DNA of 64,000 nt from Xanthobacteraceae bacterium (GTDB lineage Bacteria > Pseudomonadota > Alphaproteobacteria > Rhizobiales > Xanthobacteraceae), in assembly GCA_024508855.1 (NCBI GenBank), contig JANINJ010000091.1, positions 30,152 through 94,151 of the forward strand. Direction: 5' to 3'. Below the pieces are notes generated by a model. It saw only the letters and a list, made by a program, of their open reading frames with translations. It did no database searches and was not told where the DNA came from. The position numbers were made by a program, and so were the translations under genes. Positions 55,929 to 64,000 of this stretch are shown in pieces (position 1 is the first letter of the stretch; the number at the start of each line of letters is the position of its first letter).

Positions 55929-57134
55929 TCAGGCCGCGGCCAAGGGCAGCTTTTCGATTGATCGCAGCCCGGGCCGGTTGCGCCAGCGGATGGCGGAGGG
56001 CTCGACCGCCAATCGCAATTGCGGCCAGCGCTGGAACAAAGCCTGCAGCGCACAGATCGCCTCGATTCGTGCAAGCTGGTGACCGAGGCAGAAGTGTATT
56101 CCCGTCCCGAACGACAAATGCCGGTTCGGCTTGCGCGCGAGATCGAGCCGCTCGGGATGCTCGTTCGCGCCCGCGTCCATATTTGCGGCTGCGACCATCA
56201 CCATGACCCGGTCGCCCTTTTTCAGGCGAACGCCGGCGAGTTCAGTTTCGTGCCGCACCAGGCGCGGCTTTGAAAACTGCACCGGCGAGACGAAACGCAG
56301 AAGCTCCTCCACTGCAATCCCGGTCCGGGACCAATCTTGCTCGAGCCAATCGCGCAGCGCCGGATTGCTGACGAGTTCAAGGATCGAGCCGCTGATCAGA
56401 TGCGTCGTGGTCTCCGATCCCGCGCCAAGCAGCAGAAACACCATCGACACCATTTCGCCGGCGCTGATCCGGCCGCCTTCGGCTTCCACCTGCACGAGAT
56501 CGGCGATCAGCCCCTCGCCGCCTTCCCGCCGCGCGTGCTGCAAGCGCGCTTCGATATATCGCCGCATCTTCGACAAACTCCACAGCATCCGCAGGAAGCC
56601 GAATGCGCCATTGAGCTGCGCCACCGAATTGGCCCATGCGATAAATCGGGGACGGTCGGCGAGCGGCAATCCGAGCAGTTCGCAGATCACCGACAGCGGC
56701 AGGATCCGCGCATATCGTTCGACGGCGTCGGCCGGGCTCCCATCTGAAAACAGTTCATCGGCGAGGCGGTCGGCGATGGCGCGAACGCGCGGCTCCATGT
56801 CGAGAATGGCGCGGCGGCGGAATGCTTCGTCGACGATTCCGCGGAGCCGTGTGTGATCGGGCTCGTCCATCGTCAGCATGTTGTTGGCAACACTCTTGAG
56901 AAGTGCCGGCATCCACCACCGCAGCCCGGCCAACGCTCCCCCATCGCTGCGCATGGTGAAGGTCTTCGAGTCCTTCATCACTTCGGCCGCGGCTTGGTAG
57001 GTGGTGGTGATCCAGACCCGACCGACGATCGGAAAGCGAGTCTCGACGAGAGGTCCCGCGGATCGCAGCCGTTCGATCGTGACCGTTGGATCACGAAAGA
57101 AGGCCTGATTGGTGAAATCCACGTCCAAAGTCAT
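55929..57134 (-). CDS. Cytochrome P450
   Basis: A 401-residue soluble bacterial P450. The I-helix has GAGSETTTHLI, the EELLRF segment holds the ExxR pair, and the heme-binding region is SFGTGIHFCLGHQLAR with Cys349. The ATG at 57134 is preceded by GGAG. No ferredoxin or reductase gene is adjacent, so electrons must come from elsewhere. Substrate is unknown. Confidence 0.92.
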   Translation of the reverse strand: MTLDVDFTNQAFFRDPTVTIERLRSAGPLVETRFPIVGRVWITTTYQAAAEVMKDSKTFTMRSDGGALAGLRWWMPALLKSVANNMLTMDEPDHTRLRGIVDEAFRRRAILDMEPRVRAIADRLADELFSDGSPADAVERYARILPLSVICELLGLPLADRPRFIAWANSVAQLNGAFGFLRMLWSLSKMRRYIEARLQHARREGGEGLIADLVQVEAEGGRISAGEMVSMVFLLLGAGSETTTHLISGSILELVSNPALRDWLEQDWSRTGIAVEELLRFVSPVQFSKPRLVRHETELAGVRLKKGDRVMVMVAAANMDAGANEHPERLDLARKPNRHLSFGTGIHFCLGHQLARIEAICALQALFQRWPQLRLAVEPSAIRWRNRPGLRSIEKLPLAAA

Positions 57135-57390
57135 CGCCGATCTCCGCCGACAAATTGTTGTTGCGAGATATGGGTTGCACCGGCGCGTGCGCAACGCGGC
57201 GCGCGATGCCCGATTGCGGGCCGACCCTAACGTTTGCGTCCCGTCTCAGCAGGCGTTATCGCAAAGGTTGGAATCAAAGGGCCACGCGCAAACATAGGCT
57301 TCCAGCGCAGCTTTGGATTTGACATTCGCTTGTCGGAATCGCGGCAAGACAGTGTAGCGAATATCACATTCGCTGCACTTGCCATCGGCC

Positions 57391-57678
57391 TCAATGCAGG
57401 CGAAACACGCCATCCACCGCGCGCAATTCCGCGGGCTTGATCAGCTTGGAATGCGCCACCGTCACCGAGAACAGCGGACCGTCCAGCGACTTTTCCCAGA
57501 ATTCGAGAAAGTGTTGCAGCGCCGGAAATTTCGGAAACAGGTCGTAGTCCTGCCAGACGTAGGATTGCAGCAGCCACTGGCGATCGGGACGGCGATAAAG
57601 GATTTCAGCCGTTGTCAGCCCGTAGCCGAGGACCTGCTTGCGGAAGTCCTCGGAAACCAAACCACCCTTCGAGACCAT
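57391..57678 (-). CDS. Usg family protein
   Basis: A 95-residue protein matching the Usg family, first noticed near tryptophan genes in alphaproteobacteria. Segments GYGLTTAEILYRRPDRQWLLQ and YDLFPKFPALQHFLEFWE are characteristic. Function is not established. It has AAGGAGG before its ATG. A 256-base spacer separates it from the P450 gene and no trp gene is near. Confidence 0.9.
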   Translation of the reverse strand: MVSKGGLVSEDFRKQVLGYGLTTAEILYRRPDRQWLLQSYVWQDYDLFPKFPALQHFLEFWEKSLDGPLFSVTVAHSKLIKPAELRAVDGVFRLH

Positions 57679-57927
57679 GCCATACCTCCTTGGGAGGCAG
57701 CGTCCGGCAAAACTGGCGGCCGATCTTGCGCAGGCGCTTCAACCTCCTCCTGACCGCCTTCCGATCAACGAACCGCTTGGCCACCTGATCCGAAAGCGCG
57801 TCATGAAGAAAATGTGACGCACGTGACTGCCTCATCACAAGCTTAAAAGTTTAATAATGTGTTGATATTTCCAGCACTGGCAGCGACTTACCGCAATTGC
57901 TAACAGCCCTCGCGCCGTGCTTCCCGC

Positions 57928-58623
57928 TCAACTGAACAGGTGCGCGAGATAGAATGCGGCGCCTGCGGCAAGGCCGCCGACCAGCGCGGTCTGAAACGCG
58001 GACTTCACCATGCTGATGCCGGTGAGCCGGCCTTTGACGGCACCGAAGATCACCAGCGCAAGACCAGTGCAGACGATCGAATAGACGAGCGCCGTGCGCA
58101 GATGATCGGAGACGATGTACGGCAGCAGCGGAATCAATCCGCCGACGAGATACGATACCGCAATCGTCGCCGCGCTGATCGGCGCGCGCTTCGGATCCGG
58201 CCGTTCCAGGCCGAGTTCGAACCGCATCATGAAATCGACCCATCGCTTCTTGTCCGCGGCCAGCGCTTTGACGACGGACTCCAGCGCTGCGCCTTCGAGA
58301 CCGTAGCCGGTGAAGATGTCGCGCACCTCGCCGACTTCCGCCTCGCGCATGTGGTCGACTTCCCACGTCTCGCGGCGCTCCTCGGACTGGTAGTGCTCCT
58401 GATCGGTCCGCGCCGCGAGATAGCCGCCGAGCCCCATGGCGATCGCGCCCGCCGCGATCTCGGCAAGGCCTGCGGTGACGATGAGCTGCGTCGACGTCAC
58501 CGCAGCGGACAGCCCGGCGGCGAGTGCGAACGGCACCGTCAGGCCGTCGGCCATGCCGATGACGACGTCGCGGACGGTTTCGGAGCCAAGGAAATGGCGT
58601 TCGACATGGGGCGAGGCAGGCAT
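57928..58623 (-). CDS. VIT1/CCC1 family iron/manganese transporter
   Basis: A 231-residue membrane protein of the vacuolar iron transporter family. The N-terminal FLGSETVRDVVIGMADGLTVPFAL and the later GGLIPLLPYI with DHLRTALVYS are family segments; about five membrane helices are present, and a charged cytoplasmic segment with EEVRDIF and MMRFELGLE carries Glu residues used for metal binding. Related MbfA has an extra N-terminal ferritin-like domain that is absent here. It probably moves Fe(II) or Mn(II) out of the cytoplasm. An Irr-type palindrome 40 bases upstream suggests iron control. Confidence 0.9.
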   Translation of the reverse strand: MPASPHVERHFLGSETVRDVVIGMADGLTVPFALAAGLSAAVTSTQLIVTAGLAEIAAGAIAMGLGGYLAARTDQEHYQSEERRETWEVDHMREAEVGEVRDIFTGYGLEGAALESVVKALAADKKRWVDFMMRFELGLERPDPKRAPISAATIAVSYLVGGLIPLLPYIVSDHLRTALVYSIVCTGLALVIFGAVKGRLTGISMVKSAFQTALVGGLAAGAAFYLAHLFS

Positions 58624-58662
58624 GGACGGAAATCTCCGGCGGAAGGGTCGGCAGGATATATA

Positions 58663-58677
58663 TTAGAATCATTCTAA
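58663..58677 (-). promoter_or_regulatory. Irr-binding ICE palindrome upstream of the VIT gene
   Basis: TTAGAATCATTCTAA is a perfect 6-3-6 inverted repeat and is followed by A, matching the iron control element bound by Irr in Bradyrhizobium relatives (TTTAGAAnnnTTCTAAA) at 16 of 17 positions when one flank base on each side is included. It lies 40 bases before the VIT start codon, where a bound repressor would block transcription. Confidence 0.82.
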
Positions 58678-58736
58678 ATTTAAAGGGCGCGTTTGGCGTG
58701 CCGCGAAACAGACCCGATTAACGATCAAAACCGGTA

Positions 58737-58763
58737 CTGGCAGTCCCGCCACCGGACTGCCAA
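58737..58763 (+). promoter_or_regulatory. CIRCE-like element upstream of groES
   Basis: Arms CTGGCAGTC and GACTGCCAA are separated by exactly nine bases, the geometry of CIRCE (TTAGCACTC-N9-GAGTGCTAA), with six of nine and seven of nine matches and a compensated change in both arms. It lies about 130 bases before the groES ATG. Binding by HrcA is inferred. Confidence 0.7.
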
Positions 58764-58780
58764 ATTTTCTGCTAGAAGCC

Positions 58781-58809
58781 CTTGCGGGTTCGCGAGGACC
58801 GGACTATGT
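58781..58809 (+). promoter_or_regulatory. Candidate RpoH (sigma-32) promoter of groESL
   Basis: CTTG (58781-58784) and ACTATGT (58803-58809) are 18 bases apart, close to the alphaproteobacterial heat-shock promoter CTTG-N17/18-CYTATnT with one mismatch. This would place the transcript start near 58815 and give a leader of about 75 bases to the groES ATG. Confidence 0.55.
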
Positions 58810-58891
58810 CCCGCAAAGGTCGTGGTGGCACTCGTCATTCGCGACTGCCAATTCAGAAATTCGCGTATCATCAAAAACTTAGGAGGACTGC

Positions 58892-59206
58892 ATGAAATTC
58901 CGTCCGCTTCACGACCGGGTCGTGGTCAAGCGCATCGACGCCGAAGAAAAGACAGCAGGCGGCATCATCATTCCGGACAGCGCCAAGGAAAAGCCCTCGC
59001 AGGGCGAAATCCTCTCGGTCGGCCCCGGCGGCCGCGACGAGGCCGGCAAGCTGATCCCGATCGACCTCAAGGTCGGCGACCGTGTGCTGTTCGGCAAATG
59101 GTCCGGCACCGAAGTCAAAATCGACGGTCAGGAAGTCCTGATCATGAAGGAGAGCGACATCATGGGCGTTCTCGAAGACTCCGCCAGCAAGAAGAAAGCC
59201 GCCTAA
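58892..59206 (+). CDS. groES: Co-chaperonin GroES
   Basis: A 104-residue heptameric lid for GroEL. The protein opens [25 protein letters not shown], with the mobile loop in [14 protein letters not shown] and [24 protein letters not shown] core ([15 protein letters not shown]). AGGAGG precedes the ATG. It starts the groESL operon beneath a CIRCE-like element and an RpoH-like promoter. Confidence 0.97.
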   Translation: MKFRPLHDRVVVKRIDAEEKTAGGIIIPDSAKEKPSQGEILSVGPGGRDEAGKLIPIDLKVGDRVLFGKWSGTEVKIDGQEVLIMKESDIMGVLEDSASKKKAA

Positions 59207-59217
59207 CTCGCGCACCT

Positions 59218-60992
<1,775 letters not shown>

Positions 60993-61021
60993 TCCACGCT
61001 TCTCAGGCGATTACAAATGCG

Positions 61022-61049
61022 AAAAGGCCCGGTGCAAACCGGGCCTTTT
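61022..61049 (+). terminator. Terminator of the groESL operon
   Basis: A perfect 12-base stem (AAAAGGCCCGGT / ACCGGGCCTTTT) with the tetraloop GCAA and a T run, 29 bases after the groEL stop codon. Confidence 0.92.
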
Positions 61050-61223
61050 GGTATAGGGCTCTAAACACGAAGCGATATCTTTCGCGAGCGATCTCGGGCG
61101 CCATCTATAAAATGTGCCGTCGCAATTCACGGTTTTCTAAGCCGCAGAACTCAAACACAGGTCTATAAAATCCGCTCAAAAATCGAGATACTAACAAACG
61201 ACGCTTCTGAAACAGGAGGCTCT

Positions 61224-62243
61224 ATGCCTACTCTCCCGGCATTAGATATCAAAACCGGCATAAACGAATCCCCACACGTAATTATCTTGGGAGCAGGAGC
61301 CAGCAAAGCATGCTGTCCCAATGGCGATCGCCATGGACGACATCTTCCGATAATGGCAAACCTCGTCGATACAATTGCACTACGAGAATTACTTGAACGG
61401 AACGGCATTGAAATCGAGACTAACTTCGAAACCATTTACAGCAAGATTCATAGTTCGGGTAATCAGAACTTACTTGACGAACTCGACACGAAAATCCGCG
61501 AATACTTCGGCAAACTTCGTTTACCAGAAACTCCAACTCTTTATGACTATCTGATCCTTTCATTGCGCCCGAAAGATGCAATCATAACATTCAACTGGGA
61601 CCCATTATTGCCTCAAGCATTTCAACGCTGGCGGCATTTGGGAAACGTATTGCCCGCGATACACTTTCTGCATGGCAACGTAGATATCGGAATCGATACC
61701 GAGCGGAAAGCGTCTCGATTTTTGTCAGACGGCCCGGCTCGTGGCTACAACATAACTCCAACCAATCTTCTTTATCCGATAGACAAGAAAGACTATGCCA
61801 CCGATCCATTTATCGCGGATCAGTGGCGTGCCGCGGAATTTTTTCTATCCAATGCCTATTATGCTACTATTTACGGCTATAGCGCCCCCAAATCAGACGT
61901 TGAAGCGAGATCGTTGCTGCTCAAGGCGTGGCAAAACAATTCTACTAGAGAATTAGCCCAATTCAGCATCGTGGACATTCGAGAACCGAAGGAAGTCGAA
62001 GCTGCTTGGTCAGACTTCATAATTCGGAACCATGGAGGTGCATCAAAAGATTTCTCTTGGAATTATCTTATGCGACATCCACGGCGAACTTGCGAAGCAT
62101 TTGCGTTCGCAACATTGCAACAGACGCCTTGGGAAGAAGATCCGTTTCCAAGAGCTGAATCTCTCACCGAATTGGAGAAATGGGTCACGCCGTTACTTGC
62201 TGAAGAAGCCAGTGGCCTACTTGCGGGTAAACCTCATCATTGA
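61224..62243 (+). CDS. SIR2-like domain protein, probable NADase, horizontally acquired
   Basis: A 339-residue soluble protein I assign to the SIR2-like superfamily from motifs alone. A nucleotide-binding Gly-rich strand VIILGAGASKACCP lies at residues 19-32, ITFNWDPLLPQAF has Asn124, and IHFLHGNVD has His150; the Asn and His match the catalytic pair of SIR2-type NAD hydrolases such as ThsA and DSR proteins. The C-terminal half (after residue 190) has YYATIYGYSAPKSD and no other domain I can name. AGGAGG lies four bases before ATG 61224. Base composition is clearly lower in GC (27 of 60 in the line at 61561) than in groEL (38 of 60 at 59641). It stands alone; no defence partner is adjacent. 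Confidence 0.72.
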   Translation: MPTLPALDIKTGINESPHVIILGAGASKACCPNGDRHGRHLPIMANLVDTIALRELLERNGIEIETNFETIYSKIHSSGNQNLLDELDTKIREYFGKLRLPETPTLYDYLILSLRPKDAIITFNWDPLLPQAFQRWRHLGNVLPAIHFLHGNVDIGIDTERKASRFLSDGPARGYNITPTNLLYPIDKKDYATDPFIADQWRAAEFFLSNAYYATIYGYSAPKSDVEARSLLLKAWQNNSTRELAQFSIVDIREPKEVEAAWSDFIIRNHGGASKDFSWNYLMRHPRRTCEAFAFATLQQTPWEEDPFPRAESLTELEKWVTPLLAEEASGLLAGKPHH

Positions 62244-62451
62244 CCTCGGTACCTTCTCATCTACAACTTGGTTTGACTGTCTCAGAGGAATATTCATTGA
62301 ACTAATTGTGAATGGTAACTGATAGCACTTGCCGCCGCTGCTAGTTGGCATTTGTTGCTTAATACAGACTGCCGGAAGCACTGCAGTTCGCTTAGCATCA
62401 GAAGGCGAAAGCTTTCGCCACAACTCCTTTATCAAGGTCCCTCCGCTCCCC

Positions 62452-63039
62452 TCACCTCTCCACCCCATACATCTTCGTCTTGTCGAGCTTGTACGACCAC
62501 GGCAGCCCTGCGTTCTTCCAGCCGTTGACGGCGCGGCGGCCTTCGTGCGGGCCGCTGGATGCGAGGTCGCCCTCAAAACCGTCGACGACGGAATAGACAT
62601 TGGTAAAACCCGCCTCGGTGAGAAGATTGGCCGAGGCCGCGCTGCGATCGCCGGAGCGGCAGATCAGCACCACCGGGCTGTTGGCATCGAGGCCCTTCGC
62701 GGCGAGGCGGCGGCGGACTTCCGGGATGAAATCCGGATTCGGCTCCAGCTTGAGGCTCTTCTTGGCGTCGTCCCAGGTGGGGAATTCCGGCTCGATCATG
62801 TAGGGCACGTTGGCGTCGGCCTGCGTCGGCATGCCGAGGAACACCACTTCGGACGGCGTGCGCACGTCGAGGAACAGCGCGGTCTTGCCGTGCTCCGAGA
62901 CGAAGTGCTCCGCCTCCTGCGCGGACAGATATTTTCCGAGTTTGGTCTGCTTGGGTTTCGGAACGGCCGACGGATCGACGGCATAGGCGGACGACGCGGC
63001 CAGGCACAGCGCGAGCAGGCAAAGCATCAGGCGTTTCAT
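62452..63039 (-). CDS. Secreted rhodanese-like protein
   Basis: A 195-residue exported rhodanese. The signal peptide is MKRLMLCLLALCLAASSAYA, followed by the domain with ALFLDVRTPSEVVFLGMP and the active loop LICRSGDRSAASANLL, Cys127 being the sulfur carrier. It is probably a periplasmic sulfurtransferase or a thiol-redox protein. A palindrome TTAGCATGAGCTAA lies 116 bases upstream. It follows the AT-rich island gene in the opposite orientation. Confidence 0.87.
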   Translation of the reverse strand: MKRLMLCLLALCLAASSAYAVDPSAVPKPKQTKLGKYLSAQEAEHFVSEHGKTALFLDVRTPSEVVFLGMPTQADANVPYMIEPEFPTWDDAKKSLKLEPNPDFIPEVRRRLAAKGLDANSPVVLICRSGDRSAASANLLTEAGFTNVYSVVDGFEGDLASSGPHEGRRAVNGWKNAGLPWSYKLDKTKMYGVER

Positions 63040-63154
63040 GAGAGCCTCCGTGTTGGAATGGGTTGCGGGCGTGACGGCGTTTCACGCGCGAGAGGCGCTC
63101 TCTCGTTTCGAAATCTCCCAGGGACACATTCCGGCAGAGGCTTCGGCCATTATA

Positions 63155-63168
63155 TTAGCATGAGCTAA
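63155..63168. promoter_or_regulatory. Possible operator palindrome upstream of rhodanese gene
   Basis: TTAGCATGAGCTAA has 5-base arms (TTAGC / GCTAA) around ATGA in an otherwise AT-rich stretch between the rhodanese gene and the VOC gene. No known regulator is matched with confidence. Confidence 0.3.
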
Positions 63169-63190
63169 ATTAAAGTCACGCCCTTTCCGT

Positions 63191-63640
63191 TCATGTCGGG
63201 CGCTTCATCATCTCATCCGCGCGCCGCTTCAGTTCGTCGTCGCTCACGTCCTCGATGTGCGTGCCGATGTACCACTGGTTGCCGCCGGGGTCGGTGACGC
63301 CGCCGGAGCGATCGCCGTAGAACATGTCCGCAGGCGGCATGATTTCGATGCCGCCCGCCCCGATCGCCGCCGCGTAGACCTCATCCACGTTCGGCACATA
63401 GACATAGAGCATCGTCGGCATCGCCTTCGCGCGCTCCGACGCATTGCTGATCATCACGCACGCGTCGCCGATGCGCAGCGCGGCATGCCGCACCAGCCCA
63501 CCCTGACGCAGCGGCGCGTGAACGAACTCCGCCTTGAACGCCTTCTGCATGAAAGCGATGACCGCATCGGCATCGTCGACAACGAGAAACGGGGTGACGG
63601 TGTGAAATCCGTCCGGCACGGGGCTGACCTTCGCGGGCAT
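63191..63640 (-). CDS. VOC family protein (PhnB-like)
   Basis: A 149-residue vicinal oxygen chelate protein. It has VTPFLVVDDADAVIAFMQKAF, DACVMISNA, YVYVPNVDEVYAAA and DPGGNQWYIGTH, the usual PhnB/glyoxalase-like pattern. The enzyme activity is unknown, and typical metal ligands are not all apparent. The start at 63640 has AAGGAG seven bases upstream; an extension to 63667 is less likely. Confidence 0.88.
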   Translation of the reverse strand: MPAKVSPVPDGFHTVTPFLVVDDADAVIAFMQKAFKAEFVHAPLRQGGLVRHAALRIGDACVMISNASERAKAMPTMLYVYVPNVDEVYAAAIGAGGIEIMPPADMFYGDRSGGVTDPGGNQWYIGTHIEDVSDDELKRRADEMMKRPT

Positions 63641-63758
63641 GATGCACTCCTTTGCAAACGCCGACATGGCGCAGGGTCAACGCGCGCCCGCGCAAGACGT
63701 TTCCGGAAGCGGATCGTCATTCCGCCCGTGAGGTATGCGGCATGGCGTGGATGAAAGC

Positions 63759-63882
63759 CGTCGTCCTGAGGTGCCGAAGCGTAGCGGAGGCCTCGAAGGT
63801 TGATGTGACGGAGTGGCAGTCTTGCCAGCGCCACCCTCCTTCGAGGCTCGCCGCAATTGCGGTTCGCACCTCAGGATGACGA
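63759..63882. repeat. REP-like interspersed repeat, copy 4
   Basis: Begins CGTCGTCCTGAGGTGCCGAAG and ends CACCTCAGGATGACG, with inner arms CTCGAAGG and CCTTCGAGG. It is longer than the other copies because of extra bases between the arms. The region after it to the window end shows no convincing gene. Confidence 0.83.
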
Positions 63883-64000
63883 CGGGCGAAGTCGCCTCTT
63901 GACAAAATCACTATCTTAGGATTTAATTCCTTTGTCTCGTCCCGATGAGAGGGGCGTATCGCGATCGTCACGGTTCGCGGGGCGGGATGCGGTGGACGCC

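Noticed and set aside
61104..61171. TCTATAAAAT direct repeats considered as insertion target duplications
   Set aside because: They lie on the same side of the acquired gene, 58 bases apart, and do not flank it; they may only be promoter-like AT-rich segments.
63717..63971. 84-residue minus-strand frame near the window end
   Set aside because: It runs through REP copy 4, whose translation gives the FARRHPEVR type peptide found in many false calls over this repeat.

Overview
The window is GC-rich (about 63% in coding lines I counted by eye), densely coding DNA from an alphaproteobacterium, most likely of the Bradyrhizobium / Rhodopseudomonas / Afipia group (Nitrobacteraceae). The support is an Irr-type iron-control palindrome, a CIRCE-like element with an RpoH-like promoter ahead of groESL, families typical of this group (DUF2865, usg, DUF6455, TIGR02281 aspartic protease) and several interspersed REP-like palindrome families. 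I see no prophage, transposase, rRNA or CRISPR array. One tRNA gene (tRNA-Leu, UAA) is present.

Layout. 1-10.9 kb is mostly housekeeping: a truncated DUF2865 protein, NAD synthetase, class II DAHP synthase with diacylglycerol kinase, an alpha/beta hydrolase, an rpiA-DUF2059-gor operon, gph, a lipoprotein and moaA. 11-15.8 kb is a TRAP transporter with one membrane pair (DctQ, DctM) and two tandem paralogous binding proteins, separated by clear terminators. 15.9-24 kb holds Mrp/ApbC, a beta-hydroxyacid dehydrogenase, a membrane histidine kinase, DUF1289, an aspartic protease, dusA and a DUF6455 / AlkB / second 2OG-Fe(II) oxygenase group. 24.3-32.5 kb is a complete peptide ABC importer with M20 and M81 peptidases. 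32.5-36.4 kb contains a membrane protein, tRNA-Leu, two tandem secreted beta-helix proteins and two small proteins. 36.6-45.6 kb is catabolic: M20D amidohydrolase, amidase, crotonase, a GST / HCCA isomerase / quinone reductase operon, a core MetE-like methyltransferase and a YiiG-like lipoprotein-sized protein.

45.7-52.2 kb contains xanthine phosphoribosyltransferase, a CinA-type protein and a four-gene cluster of circularly permuted ATP-grasp enzyme, alpha-E protein, transglutaminase-like protein and the proteasome-like peptidase Anbu. This is the strongest candidate in the window for an incompletely understood multi-gene system: a presumed peptide-ligating enzyme and two presumed peptide-cleaving enzymes are encoded together. 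52-58.6 kb holds two MFS transporters, a cupin with a histone-H1-like tail, a P450, usg and a VIT/CCC1 iron transporter under an apparent Irr box. 58.7-61 kb is groESL.

Directly after the groEL terminator lies an isolated, visibly AT-richer gene (61224-62243) encoding a protein with the asparagine/histidine signature of SIR2-like NADases. It looks horizontally acquired and could be a single-gene defence effector. The window ends with a secreted rhodanese, a VOC/PhnB-like protein and a REP element. Start codons given below were moved from the longest reading frame wherever a Shine-Dalgarno sequence, a signal peptide or the family N-terminus favoured an internal start.
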